Origin: Papaver somniferum
Lineage: Eukaryota > Streptophyta > Magnoliopsida > Ranunculales > Papaveraceae
Direction: 5' to 3'
NCBI RefSeq assembly: GCF_003573695.1
Contig: NC_039362.1
Span: 18,124,063 to 18,188,062, forward strand
Length of the DNA: 64,000 nt
A program made the position numbers and the translations under genes. The notes beneath the pieces are model-generated. The model saw only the letters and a program-made list of their open reading frames with translations. It did no database searches and was not told where the DNA came from. Positions 22,124 through 33,118 of this stretch are shown one piece after another. How positions within the stretch are numbered: the stretch's first letter is position 1; each line of letters begins with the position of its first letter.

Positions 22124-22548
22124 AAATTTGTTTGGTACAGTTTTGAAAAACAGTTTTCAAAAATAGTTTTCCGCTGTTTTAAAAACATACCCTTTTTTCC
22201 TTGTTTTCATTTTCTAAAAATTGTTTGGTAAACTGTTTTTGAAAACAAGGAAAACCAACTAAATCGGATCAAATGTAAAGATTCGTCTAAGAGATAGTGA
22301 TATTAGCCATGACTCACTTGCAGTCATTTCTTATCTCTTACTTTGTTCTGAAAAGAAGAAAAGAATAAAGAAAAGAAAAAAAGAGAAAACACAGAAAACA
22401 ATAATTTGTTGTTTTCATTTTTTTTGTTTTTAAAAACAGAAAACAGATAGAAAACATTTTCTGAAAATGTCCTTACCAAACGCGTTTTCTCCTGTTCTCT
22501 GTTTTTAAAAACAGAAAACTATTTTTGAAAATTATACCAAACAGGACC
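22124..22548 (-). mobile_element. Tourist-like MITE copy 2, inverted
   Basis: The reverse complement of copy 1 over its whole length, with few differences. It ends TACCAAACAGGACC followed by TTA (22549-22551). The left end is worn (AAATTTGTTTGGTA). Confidence 0.75.
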
Positions 22549-22699
22549 TTATTTTCTTTTCTGTTTTTTCTTTCCTGACGTTTTTAGGGGCCACTCGAAA
22601 GGATTTAGGGGCCAACAATAAAACAAAAAAGGTCACCCAAAGGGAAAATGTAGCCAGCCCTTATCTCGCGTAATTCGTAATGGCGAAATTACCCTTATA

Positions 22700-23660
22700 T
22701 ATTCGGAGGATATGATAACATTGTTATCCTCCGATTTTAATCGGAAGCCAAAATATTTCCCAGACTTCCGATTGTGGTCGGTGCAGTATTAGAATGATTT
22801 TTGTTTCATTTTTTCATTTCTTTTGCATTTGTGAGTTATTAGAGTTATAGAGAAGAGGTTGAAGGAAAAAAGGGAAAAACCATTTTTTTCACTACAAAAA
22901 TGGATGGATATGAAGAAGAAGGTGAGAATCATGACGAAGAACAAAATGTTGAGGGTTCACGACCGTTTAGAGAAGACGATTTGGGGTATATGTTGAATGA
23001 TCCAAACTTTTGTGGAGAGGCTAACGATGCATGTAAAACACAGGTATTGTGTTAAGAAACTAAAATACTCGATTTGCATGGTTTGTGTGCTTTTGTAAAC
23101 AAGAAAAACCGATTATTGCATGCATTGAGTGCCATGAACTACCCAGATTCGGTACATAATTTCTAGATTAAACTTACGAATATAACACACTGAGTACCAA
23201 ATATGTATATTCGGTAGTTCCAAGATACTAGTTTACTGCCGAATATGAGAAAAACCCCAAACTGGTTTTCCAAAAATATCTACATTCGGTAGTTATGTAA
23301 AGTTATTTACCTCCGAATGGCCCCAAAAACGAATTCCTCAGAAAATTTCAAAACTCAGTATTCTTATCCTTTACAATCGGTAATAGTTTAACATTATTTG
23401 ACTGCCGAATATAACAGTGGCCTCAAAATAAAATTTCCGAAAACTTGAAAATCGGATGTTTATCGATTAAAGTTATCTCCCGGTTATTTATATTCGGCTG
23501 GTTTACTATATCTTTTAGCTTCCGATTATATCGTTTTTTGCACTCAGTAAACTGTGTACATTCATTTGCATAAATCGGGTGTTTTGGGTAACCGATAGGA
23601 TTCCGAATATAGTATATTCGGCAGTTTGACTTATTTAATAACCTCCGATTATTGTATAAT
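22700..23660. repeat. Array of ATTCGG/CCGAAT palindromes, left part of MULE-1
   Basis: From the 5' subterminal region through intron 1 about nine imperfect palindromes occur: (A)TTCGG or ATCGG, then 20-30 bases, then CCGAAT or CCGATT. Examples start near 22708, 22735, 23209, 23283, 23378, 23491, 23574 and 23615. Sequences next to the core are often GGTAG/GGAGG and CTGCC/CTCCC. They are absent from exons. Confidence 0.75.
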
Positions 23661-24863
23661 AATTTGTTGCTTTCATATGCAGGCCGTTGAAGAGTTTGTT
23701 GATGATTTCTATTTGAGGCCCGACACTTCCCTATACTATGCTAACGATTTGGTATACTCATTACTACTTTTTTTTTTCAAAATTTATATGTTAAATGGTT
23801 ATGCTTATTAGATTTGTTTTGTTTTATGCACGTTTAGACATTTGGAAGTAAGAAGGAGGCAAATGAATGGCTTATGAACAAGGCAAAAGATAACATGTGC
23901 GTGGTAGTTCAAAATAATCATGTTAGTGACACTCGATTTGAAATGATTTGTGAGCGAGGTGGGACGCGAAAGAGTCACGAGGGAAAGAATAGTAAGTACA
24001 TACGGAAGACGAATAGGAAATAACGAAGCAATACCAAGAAGATAGGATGCCCATTTAAGATTGTCTTCTATAAGCCCGATGGTATTAAAGTTAAAGAGTA
24101 TAAAATGTATAAAGTTGATAACGGTTGTCACAACCATGATGATCCGTTGGATTTAATTGGACATGTAATGGTTGCCAAGTTAAAACCACATCAAATGCAG
24201 ACGGTGAGGTCTATGCGGATCCAAAAAGCGAGTGCGATCTTAAGTAAAATAAAGGCGGACGATCCCGACAACTTGTCTTCTTTGTCTACAATTAAGTCGG
24301 CCCTAGCTACGATCAAAAGGATTGATTGGGATGGTAGAATGGTCATGCAACAATCGGAGTGGTTAGCGGAGTTACACGGCTACACCTTGAGAAGGGAAGA
24401 AAAGGATGGTATAGTGGTTCGTATTTTCTTGGCACATCCCGAAATGATCCAATTGGCTCAATGCTTTCATCAAATTTTGTTGATAGATGCTACTTATAAG
24501 ACAAACAAGTATAACATGCCGTTGTTGAACATTGCTTGCCATACTTCGGACAAAAACACGTTTACGATTCCATGGGGTTTAATGGATCATGAGAACAATG
24601 TGAGTTTCATTTGGATGTTGGAGACGTTGAGGTCCATTTATAACGGTGATAATTTTCCAAGGGTTATTGTAACGGATAACGATCAAGCCTTAATGCATGC
24701 AATAGCGGTAGTGTTTCCGGAAGCCCAAAACTTGCAATGTACGTGGCACATTCAATGCAATCTCAAAACCAATTGCCATCATCATTTCCAATCTAAAAGA
24801 CCAAGAAAGGGTACCAAGAGGTCAAAGCAAGAATACGGTTGTACTCGGTGCACAATTTTATAA
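22900..24863 (+). pseudogene. MULE-1 transposase (FAR1-like DNA-binding plus MULE domain), truncated
   Basis: Exon 1 22900-23043 (MDGYEEEGENHDEEQN..., ends before GTATTG), exon 2 23683-23751 and exon 3 from 23838, with TAG/CAG acceptors in place, read in one frame. Exon 3 has a FAR1-type zinc-binding region (FGSKKEANEWL ... IGCPFKI ... HNHD), the first catalytic Asp in LLIDATYKTNKYNMP (24480-24525), and the second in VTDNDQALMHAI near 24680, followed by CTWHIQCNL. A TAA at 24021 breaks the N-terminal domain. After CHHHFQ (24790) the similarity stops and the frame ends at 24861, so the catalytic Glu and the SWIM finger are missing. It would have cut and moved the element; this copy cannot. Confidence 0.82.
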
Positions 24864-25248
24864 CATGGTGCACCCTTGAAGAAACATGGGATGGTTCATA
24901 ATTGTGGCGTGGCTTCTTGTACTTACCAACAAAAGGACCCAATGAAACGTTAATCCAAAATATACGATCGTCCTGCTGTTCTTTGGGTAGATCTTTCACA
25001 ATGTAATAATTTTTTATCCATTCGGTCTCTTCCTCAACTTGTTTTAATCTTTCTCTATGATGGAATTGTTCTTGACCTCGCTTCTTAGCCTTGATTTCCT
25101 CTTCCTCCTCCTCCGTTGCCACTAACGATGGTTTAATTTTTTTGGGTTGTTTGTTCCTTTTTTGTATTTCTTCTTCCCTTACTGCGATTGATGTAGTTGT
25201 TCGCTTGCATCTTCGAAGTATGTTGTCGATTGATGATGGACTTGCCAT
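24793..25248 (-). CDS. Second MULE-1 ORF, convergent with the transposase; unknown protein
   Basis: The ATG at 25248 opens 151 codons: a short N-terminus (MASPSSIDNILRRCKRTT), a lysine-rich stretch (KRNKQPKKIKP, a possible nuclear signal), a charged coiled-coil part with a run of Glu, and a more hydrophobic end (IFWINVSLGPFVGKYKKP). A TATATAAGG box on the minus strand at 25305-25314 is well placed as promoter. The last 20 or so codons overlap the end of the transposase on the other strand and may not be original. I do not recognise the family. It may be an accessory protein of the element or a captured host fragment. No stop interrupts it, in contrast to the transposase. Confidence 0.5.
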   Translation of the reverse strand: MASPSSIDNILRRCKRTTTSIAVREEEIQKRNKQPKKIKPSLVATEEEEEEIKAKKRGQEQFHHRERLKQVEEETEWIKNYYIVKDLPKEQQDDRIFWINVSLGPFVGKYKKPRHNYEPSHVSSRVHHVIKLCTEYNRILALTSWYPFLVF

Positions 25249-25304
25249 TGAAAAGGTTTTTCATTCAGATTTGTTACTCAATAATAACTGAGAGGGGTTA
25301 CCCT

Positions 25305-25314
25305 CCTTATATAG
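25305..25314 (-). promoter_or_regulatory. TATA box upstream of the second MULE-1 ORF
   Basis: CTATATAAGGAGGG on the minus strand, about 57 bases before the ATG at 25248. Confidence 0.55.
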
Positions 25315-25337
25315 ATTAGAGTTCCAACGGATCTAAT

Positions 25338-25440
25338 TTTTGAAAATATGGCCGTTGAGGTTTCTGAAAATATGACCGTTGAGGTTTCTGAAAATATGGC
25401 CGTTGAGGTTTCTGAAAATATGGCCGTTGAGGTTTTTGAA
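25338..25440. repeat. 24-bp tandem repeat, four copies
   Basis: Units of CTGAAAATATGGCCGTTGAG plus GTTT, nearly identical, lie just upstream of the TATA box of the minus-strand ORF. On the minus strand they read as an octapeptide repeat NLNGHIFR, which I take to be fortuitous. Confidence 0.85.
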
Positions 25441-25985
25441 CTTGCTATATTCGGAGGATAATTGTTTTGTAAAGTCCCGAATGTACGGTGGCCCAAAAAT
25501 CAGAATTTGGGAAAAACTTATACTTTTCAAATTTTGAAATTGAAATAATCGGAAGTATAATTAGTTACCCAAACTTCCGAATATGGGCTGTCTAACATTC
25601 TATATTGGCCCTTCGAACCACCTAGAGCCAAGGCGTGGTTTGTTTTGAACTTGCTATATTCGGAGGATAATTGTTTTGTAAAGTCCCGAATGTACGATGG
25701 CCCAAAAATCAGAATTTGGGAAAAACTTATACTTTTAAAATTTTGAAATTGAAATAATCGGAAGTATAATTAGTTACCCAAACTTCCGAATATGGGTTGT
25801 CTAACATTCTATATTGGCCCTTGGAACCACCTAGAGCTAAGGCGTGGTTTGTTTTGAACTTGCTATATTCGGAGGATAATTGTTTTGTAAAGTCCCGAAT
25901 GTACGATGGCCCAAAAATCAGAATTTGGGAAAAACTTATACTTTTCAAATTTTGAAATTGAAATAATCGGAAGTATATAACATTA
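25441..25985. repeat. 209-bp tandem repeat, about 2.6 copies
   Basis: Copies begin CTTGCTATATTCGGAGGATA at 25441, 25650 and 25859 with only a few differences. Each holds two ATTCGG/CCGAAT palindromes, so the palindrome array here grew by duplication of a larger unit. Confidence 0.9.
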
Positions 25986-26300
25986 TATTGTCTTCCGAAT
26001 AAATACTGGCCCCAAAATGGGATTTTTCCTATATCAGAAATTTTGAGATTTTTTCAATATATATATATATATATATATTCGGTAGTGAGTGTACTTCTGA
26101 ATACTGTGTGTCTACTTAAATATATTCGGGAGCCAAAAAATTCATTAAACTACCGATTATTACCAGTTTGTATCCAGGAAGATATGACCAACAATATTCG
26201 GCCGATAACCATCAAATATTTCTCCCGAATGCTGTCGATGTTCTTGAGAAATGAAGAACACGACTACATTCGGAAGTAAAGGAGCATGAATATCGCCCGA
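25986..26300. repeat. Right part of the ATTCGG/CCGAAT palindrome array
   Basis: Further cores lie at about 25970-26005, 26080-26100, 26124-26156, 26195-26228 and 26269-26301, interrupted by an (AT) run at 26058-26079. Confidence 0.7.
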
Positions 26301-26636
26301 ATCTGGATAAATAACCGAAAACCCTAGAATTATTTTTTCTCGATTCGTCGAATTAAAGCGAAATAAACCCCAAAAATGATAGATTCTTACCTAATTGGGG
26401 CCATTTGACTTTGGAGTGGAAATTTTTTTTTCTTCCACAATCGGAAGATAATAGGAAACTGGAAGAAGAAGAGCTGAAATGAGTAGAATTGTTTTTGATT
26501 TGGTTTTTATACAGTTTTACCATAAGGGCATTTATGTAACTTCAATATCATATAGGGTACCCCTTAACTAGAGTCTTTGGCTGGGTATAAATTGATGGTC
26601 CCTAAATCCTTTGGGATGGCCCCTAAAAACGCCAGG

Positions 26637-27419
26637 TTTTCTTTTTCCTCTCTAAACAGACGAAAGAGATTAATATTTCAAGGTTTTATTCAACAAAATA
26701 CTGACACAAAAAGAAACAAAGGAATTTGTATATAGACGTAGATCAAGACATATCAGTTACCAGGTGACGGCTACGGACTCAAAAATATCCAATTGGTTTC
26801 TGTGTGACAGAATTTAGATTCAAAACACGACGGAGTTCATAAAAATGCGAGCTTTTTCATTTTTATAAGTGAACAGAGATCAATATGCATCTGACGAAGG
26901 TGTACCCGGATAACAGACAGAAATAAATCGAAAACATAACTCAAATCTGATAAATAAATCATGGAAATAGTTTAATTTTTTTTATAGTATTACGAGAAAT
27001 CCCTACCTCTTACGCAATCCCAGAAAATTTCTGAAAATTCTTTATCAATCCAAGCAATAAATCATGTTCTTTTTCTTTGTCTAATAGCAGAGATGAAAAG
27101 AGGAAGAAAGAGATGGTTTCTTTTTCTTTTCTACGGTTTTGGGAAAATGACAAAACAATATATAATATTAATAATCCTAAAAGTAGATGCAAAAAGAGAG
27201 AAAAACTTATTCTTTTTCCCACACGTATTACTAACCATAAAAATCATGTGCTCTACTAGGTAATGACCCCATCATTCCATGTGCTAACCATTTCTTTTAG
27301 CCACCCACTAATTTGAGCTATATGCACCCCAAAAACCATCACAAAAATTATGACAAAAGAACTAGGATTTGTACACCCACATATATACAAATCACTACGT
27401 CAACTCTTATGAGTAGAAA
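26637..27419. other. Unannotated AT-rich stretch right of MULE-1
   Basis: No supported ORF, LTR or repeat boundary. Purine- and T-rich runs give short open frames without any domain. Confidence 0.4.
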
Positions 27420-28717
27420 CGGGCTTTAAGCCCGGTTTCAAAAATGCCAGGTATTATAGCTACTCAATTCTTGAGTTGAACTGCAGCATATTTAGTCCAT
27501 ACCCATCTCAATTTCATCCTCTCTGTAACAATTTCAACCCCATCTTTGCATCTGCATCTCATACTCATCTGAATTTCATCTCAAGCATCAACACCACCAC
27601 CATTCTTTCCCTATCTCAGATTCAATCTCAACACCAGTGCCAATTCCTAAATCAACTCAAACCCATCTTTCTTTGTAATAGCTGCAACCACCACCAACAC
27701 ATAACCCATTATTTGCATCTTCAAAATCTTGTTTTAACTCCATCCATTAAACCCCTTTTAATCCCCAAATTCGATCTCTTAGCAGTGACTATCAATAGCA
27801 CCAACAACTTGTCTTCTCAGGGATTTGAACACAGCAGCAACGTCTCAATTCTTAACCAAATTCAATCCAATTTCGAAACCAACAAGAACCCATTTTTATA
27901 CATCTCTCGGATCTCAACCACAATCAATTTCATCATCGATCTTCTCTTAAATTACAAAGATGAAACCTAATTTCTTCATTGTTATCTCAATCAAAAGATC
28001 TGTGAGTTTCCTCTTCTCTCGATTTTCAACTCATCAGTAAACCCTTGTGACTAACAGCAGTATCACCATCATCTTCTCTGGATCTCGAGCCTCACAGATA
28101 CAACAACTACTTCCTTTACTTCTACTCAATTTCTGGTTTTCAAATTGGAATGAATGAGAAACATTTCTCAAATTTAGGGTTATAAATTGGGCCGGATTGG
28201 TACACCCCAGTCATAAGAACCACCCCCAGATTGGGTGCCTTGAGTAACTCTTCTAGGTGTATCTAGTAATACAAGTGGTAGCCCCTTAACCTTGACTGGG
28301 CTCCAGATAGTGTTCGCCCATGAAATGATAATTTTTGCTCTTTTTGCTCAAATTGAACGCTCCTTTCGTATCTTGAATTCTTTCACCAACAACATCCGCC
28401 TCTTACTTCTCAGATTCACTTTCTCTCTTCAATTTCAATTCATCACTAAAGTTGTTGTATTTTTCAGACAGATAATTTTCATCACTAAAACCGACATGCT
28501 TTTCAGACATTGAAGAAGAAATAAAACAAATCATAAGAAGTAGTTCGCCTCCAACAACATTTGTATCTTTTTTCCTTGTTCTTCTTCTTTTGTTCCAAAT
28601 GACTCCAAAGTACCTAAATACTCAAAAAAAAACATAAGATACATAATTTACAAGAAAACTTAGCAAAGAAAGTATAAATACTAGATATAAAATTAGGTGT
28701 TTTAGATACCTATCACA
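27420..28717. other. Non-coding C-rich stretch with a short hairpin at its start
   Basis: CGGGCTTTAAGCCCG (27420-27434) is a perfect palindrome. Behind it the plus strand is rich in CAA, CCA and TCTC, resembling a retroelement leader or plant 5' UTR; the open frame at 27476 has no ATG start and no domain. Confidence 0.4.
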
Positions 28718-29908
28718 TGGTATGGTTATCGAATTTTGAATAGTGGTAAGTAGAGTTGTCGTTCACTCGGACTTGTTGAAATTGATTCTAGGCTTAAATA
28801 TAAAAAAACTAAAAATAAGAAATTATATACAAAAAATGTCACGGGATGAAGAATTCACTGGGACTCAGGATTTCACTGCTTTCATATTCAAGTGGTTCAA
28901 AAATTAATCCTAGACATTTATCGCTCAAACAAAAAAATATCAACTCTAATATTTTGCCAGGGATAGATTTCGTAAAACATCAATTGTAGATTACAAGCAT
29001 AGTGTATCTAAAGCACATAAGACTAAGCATACACTATCTAACAAGATGACAATTGATTAATAGAAATCATAAATCATTTAAAATCGGTGCAAAAAGTAAA
29101 TAAAATAATTAATCAAATTACCACATTGATGAAATCCAGCTTCCTCCGTCATCCCAATGTTGGGTTTAGCTCATTAGGTTGGAAACACGCTCGAAATATA
29201 ATTTCATTGCTCAAAGTGTTTACAAATAATGAAAATGGGAGAAAATTATTAACGCAATGATTTTATTTTCTCTCCCCAACTCTCCCCCTCAAATGTGCTC
29301 TCTAGCTCTCTATTTATACACATTACTCAAATATATTCTTCCATAACTCCAAAATCTTCTTCTTTTTAATTAAAAATATCTTCAGGAATTTTTCCTTCTC
29401 TTTATTCTCCATATTTCTTTGCTAAACTCATATCTTCTTTAATTCGCAGAATAAAATCCAAGATAAAATCTTCCAAGGATATCTCTCTTGTTTAATACAA
29501 GATAACTTCCTTTTTCTTCAAATTCTTCCTGTTTACAAGGCAAAAAGATATTCTTATCTTAAAGATAATAAATCATTTACCGGTGGAACCAAATTTCCCG
29601 CAAATATTCTTTTTGAATGTTGAAGATGAAGGGTGCCTCTTATCCTTCTGCTGGGGTGCGGATAGTAATATGGGTGTTGAGAACAAATTTGGGCTGCACA
29701 TAACCACGGGTTCCCCTTAGCCAAATCTGAGGTCCGCTTAGCAAATGTCCTCCGGGGGTGCCTTTAGCAGTTTTTCGAGCCGATTCTTCCAAAAACGTTT
29801 ATTTTCCAAAAATACCTACAAACACACAAAACACCAAAATTAGTACAAAATCGAGTACCAACAATAGGAAACATTGAGGACAAATTAGACATAAAAATGC
29901 GTCTATCA
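28718..29908 (-). repeat. Left (3') LTR of E4
   Basis: Starts TGGTATGGTTATCG and ends GCGTCTATCA on the plus strand. A minus-strand TATAAATAG box is at 29310-29318. The adjacent polypurine tract fixes the right end; the left end is inferred from the TGGTA start seen in the other Athila-like LTRs here. Confidence 0.65.
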
Positions 29909-29926
29909 AATACCCCTAGACTTATT
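29909..29926 (-). other. Polypurine tract of E4
   Basis: AATAAGTCTAGGGGTATT on the minus strand directly before the LTR start TGATAGACGC. It would prime plus-strand cDNA synthesis. Confidence 0.65.
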
Positions 29927-31323
29927 ATTTGCTAGTCCTCGAGCAAAACTAATAAAAAATAAAACTGAGTTAATCTCGGGAGGGTTTACTAGAGGTGTAT
30001 CCACAAAACCAAGACTTCTAATTGGTCACAAGTATCCAAAGAGCTATGAGGACATACATATTCTCAACCTATCGCCAAGTAACTAGAATGCCAGAGAAAT
30101 TAAAGGTGTCAGCTCTAACGCTGACTGGAGAAAAGGGGAGACACATCCGCAACACTGCTAGATAAAGAGATATCCGCTACACATCTAGATAAACATTGTA
30201 AGATGCTTCCGCTGCTTTACAGCTGGATAAGATTAGGAGAGAGATAAAGATGAGAGGGACATCTGCTACACGGCTGGACTAATTACGTGTGATGAGTTAA
30301 ACCAGTGCTAGAAAGATCTTGTGCCAGATTGAAAGCGGACTAACAAAGCAACCAAATGTATCTTTCTTCGACTCTCTCATAGTGGTCAGTAGAAACAACG
30401 TCTTCTTCGGTCTTCAACTGTTGATGATAAACTACCGAACCTCATAGAACCTTGACAATTAACTCTTCTCTTCGATTTCTTGCTTGACTTAAAAATTTCT
30501 ACTTCCCTATGGCCTTATTGAACAAAAAAAAAATTAATTATATAACAAAAAGAACGTCATGATGATTTTTTTTCTTTTTTTTTCATTTTTTTTTTCATTT
30601 TTTTTTTTTGGAAACAAAAAAATTTACATGGCCATGAGAGAAGGACTTAGAACTTGGATCTTCGCAACTTGTGATGTCTTGGTATCATGAACTTCAACAA
30701 CTTAAATCGCTTGATTTTCTTTGCTCTTGTAACTCAGTCTTCAACTTTGATTTTTGAATTTATTCTTTTATATTGTTGCTTCTAAACCTTAAACGTCTTC
30801 AACTTTCTTCATAGATTTTAATGTCGCTTCGCTTGTTGATGATGATAAGTTTCTACTGAGAGAGAGTCGTAACCCAGTAACTAAGACTACATTGTGAGGT
30901 TGCTTTGTCTTTCTGGCATTTCCTGACCTACTTGCCTTTCCATCATGGATGGTTAGGTCCATCACGGTTACCCTCTAAAAGGAACAAGTTACCTGAATTT
31001 CAAGGATCTCAATGTTTTTTTCTCTAATGTCTCAAAAGATTGTTATCTCTAGCATTCCAATTTCTATCTTTTCGGTGAGAAACAATATGTAAACTTAGCT
31101 AACCGAATACTATGTGATGCTATAAGTTTCTCCCTTATCCCCAAACTTAAATCTAACATTGTCCTCAATGTTCTAAAGATAAAATTAAAAACATGAACAA
31201 GGAGAAACTATTACCACTTGAGGGAAAAGAAATAAGGAAGAATATTACCGTGTCACATGAAAATGGGTTACCTCACAAGAAGTGCTAAGTTTAAAGTCTT
31301 CAACCAGACATTGGAAGAATTAG
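29927..31323. other. 3' untranslated region of E4
   Basis: No ORF. It includes a long T-rich run (30564-30611) and a CCCCAAACTTAAAT...CAATGTTCT block (31139-31176) that recurs in E5 at 57093-57130, a shared non-coding signal of these Athila-like elements. Confidence 0.5.
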
Positions 31324-31735
31324 TCACCTCATAGAATCATATAGCAGTAGCCGAAATAATTGTGGGTCATCTGGATCAAAAAGTGTTACCCACAAGAAGA
31401 GGAAACTGCAACAGACCAAGAAGATACCGAACATACCCTTTCTTAAGACAACTACATCTAGTTGTGGTTCAGGTTCAGGCTCTATAAAAGGGTCTAAATA
31501 AAAGGTTTTCATCGGTTGGATTTCCTCAAAGCTAAGATCCAGTTCAGGTATTAGAGTCTGGAAAAACTCAACTAAGAACTTAGAAGCACATAACAACAAC
31601 TTGAATTATTGGGGATCCTCTAAGTCAATTAGATTTGACTCACAAAGTTGACCATAATAATGGTCATTCTTAAGAAAATGTGTCGACCCTAATATCCTAA
31701 AGTAATTAGGTTTAGTCTCAAAACTTAATAACCGA
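31324..31735 (-). pseudogene. E4 small ORF with a transmembrane segment
   Basis: The minus strand reads a soluble N-terminal part, an in-frame stop near 31603, and then 91 codons ending at 31324. Near residue 53 of the last part lies a strongly hydrophobic stretch of about 20 residues (GMFGIFLVCCSFLFLWVTLF), followed by DPDDPQLFRLLLYDSMR. This would make a type II or tail-anchored membrane protein. Some Athila elements have envelope-like ORFs at this place downstream of the other genes, but I cannot show homology. A short acidic EPEPEPQ run precedes the membrane segment. It lies downstream of the coiled-coil ORF in the same orientation. Confidence 0.5.
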
Positions 31736-31964
31736 CACATCTAAAAATCATATGTTCCCACAATTGGAAGAAAAGTTTTTGGTGGGAAAACAAAGTCAAT
31801 TTTGGTATCATAGCTTGTGTTAACTACATCAACCAGAGGATGGGTTTCTAACGACTGAGCTTCTTTCTGGACATCATTAGGTTCGGGAAAACATGTATGA
31901 AGATAATGTTGTAAGATGGTTGAGGCATAAATGTCAAGTCCTACATGAGGGAACTTTCTAAGAG

Positions 31965-33118
31965 TTAAATCACATGGAGAATGATAATCACCCCAAACTT
32001 AGAGTTTTCTGTGTCTCTAGAAAGACTAGTCACAACTTCCCTAATTTCTAGGTCATCAGATTCCTGGAAATGGCCAATTGATTCTTCTAAGTTGGGTTCA
32101 TCCTCACTCATTTCTATGATTTTATCATCTTCTAAGACTAGTGTTTCTAAATCGCTAGATTCTAAAACAGTATTCTCAGGGTAAACTCTTTCCTCTAAAC
32201 CATCATCACAATCATATAAAGGATTATCAGCGGAATTTTCTAGTAAAGGCTCATTAACTAAGGTGTTAATCATAATAACTTCCTCTGATTCACTGATAGG
32301 CACATCAAATAATGGATTATCCAACACACAGCATGCTAAAGGATCATGAACTGCATCATCTAAAACGGTGGTATCTCTAGTCAAATCCTCGTCCTTTTGA
32401 ATAGGTGAATAATTATTAAAATTATTTGGATTTGAACTAGAAACAACACTATCATTATAAAGCTCAACTGGAGTAACAAATTCCTGATCACTATGCCTAC
32501 ATATTTCATGTTCTTCATCAATACTATCCTCATCATAGTCATCATTATTATAACATGAAAATGATCGAGCCTCATCTAAACAAGTTGTGTCACCAATTCT
32601 AACCTCTTCATATTCATTATTATAAAAATTATCCTCATTTTCACGGGTGAGATAGGAAAGAATATATTGGCAATCACGAGTAATTCGAGCAGTTCTTTCT
32701 TCCGTCTCTAATTTATGCATACGTGTTAACTCAGCAAACTCACGTGTTGACTCAGTTAACTTGCATGTTGACTCAGCTAACTTCCTGAGGTTATCTTCTA
32801 AAGAAGGTTCACTCACCATTAAAGTTCTTTTGTCCATAACTAAGTCATCTGTGTCCGCTAACTTATGTGTCAACTCAAGTAACTTACGCGTTGACTCAAG
32901 TATCTTACGTGCTTCATCTAGAGGAGAGGAATTATAAGAATCTTGCTCGCATGACTGGTATGCATGTGGATAGTAATTTGGCTCACCATGGTATTACCCA
33001 TATCCTTCAAAAGGATGGCGTTCCTAACCACTATTCACACTCTGGTCATAATAGGAATAATGTTCATACTGCTCAGTTGGATACTCATTGTATTGGCTAT
33101 TATAATACCAGTTCGACA
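31965..33118 (-). pseudogene. E4 main ORF: Tyr-rich N-terminus, heptad repeats, acidic C-terminal half
   Basis: The ATG at 33118 is followed by a Tyr/Asn-rich segment (NWYYNSQYNEY, EQYEHYSYYD), two in-frame stops at about 33025 and 32998, and then a continuous frame to 31965. Residues after the second stop form heptads of the type LAESTCKLTESTREFAEL, repeated four or more times, which indicates a coiled coil. The remaining 200 residues are acidic and unstructured in appearance. There is no retrotransposon-gag core, zinc knuckle or pol. The protein is probably derived from the C-terminal part of an Athila-like gag. It is the only long ORF of E4 and starts about 1 kb inside the LTR. Confidence 0.55.

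Larger units (their letters stand above)
21537..22548. repeat. Palindrome of about 1 kb formed by the two MITEs
   Basis: Arms of about 420 bp pair with each other around a 168-bp spacer (21956-22123). The spacer has weaker symmetry of its own (AACTTTTTGTTTTTC against GACAAAAAGTT). A transcript through it would fold into a long hairpin. Confidence 0.85.
22574..26636. mobile_element. MULE-1: Mutator-like DNA transposon (about 4.06 kb)
   Basis: The left end reads CTGACGTTTTTAGGGGCC and the reverse complement of the right end CTGGCGTTTTTAGGGGCC; similarity continues for about 45 bp (AAAGGATTTAGGG in both). A T/C-rich 9-bp near-match flanks the ends (22565 and 26637), but low complexity prevents an exact duplication call. 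It carries a FAR1/MULE-type transposase on the plus strand and a second ORF on the minus strand. Family assignment follows from the transposase. Confidence 0.75.

Noticed and set aside
27405..27450. Hairpin CGGGCTTTAAGCCCG as a Helitron end
   Set aside because: No CTRR end at the right distance after the hairpin on either strand and no matching TC start found.
27476..27970. 164-codon open frame on the plus strand
   Set aside because: No ATG start, composition bias (N, S, I, H, L) explained by the C/A-rich DNA, no domain.
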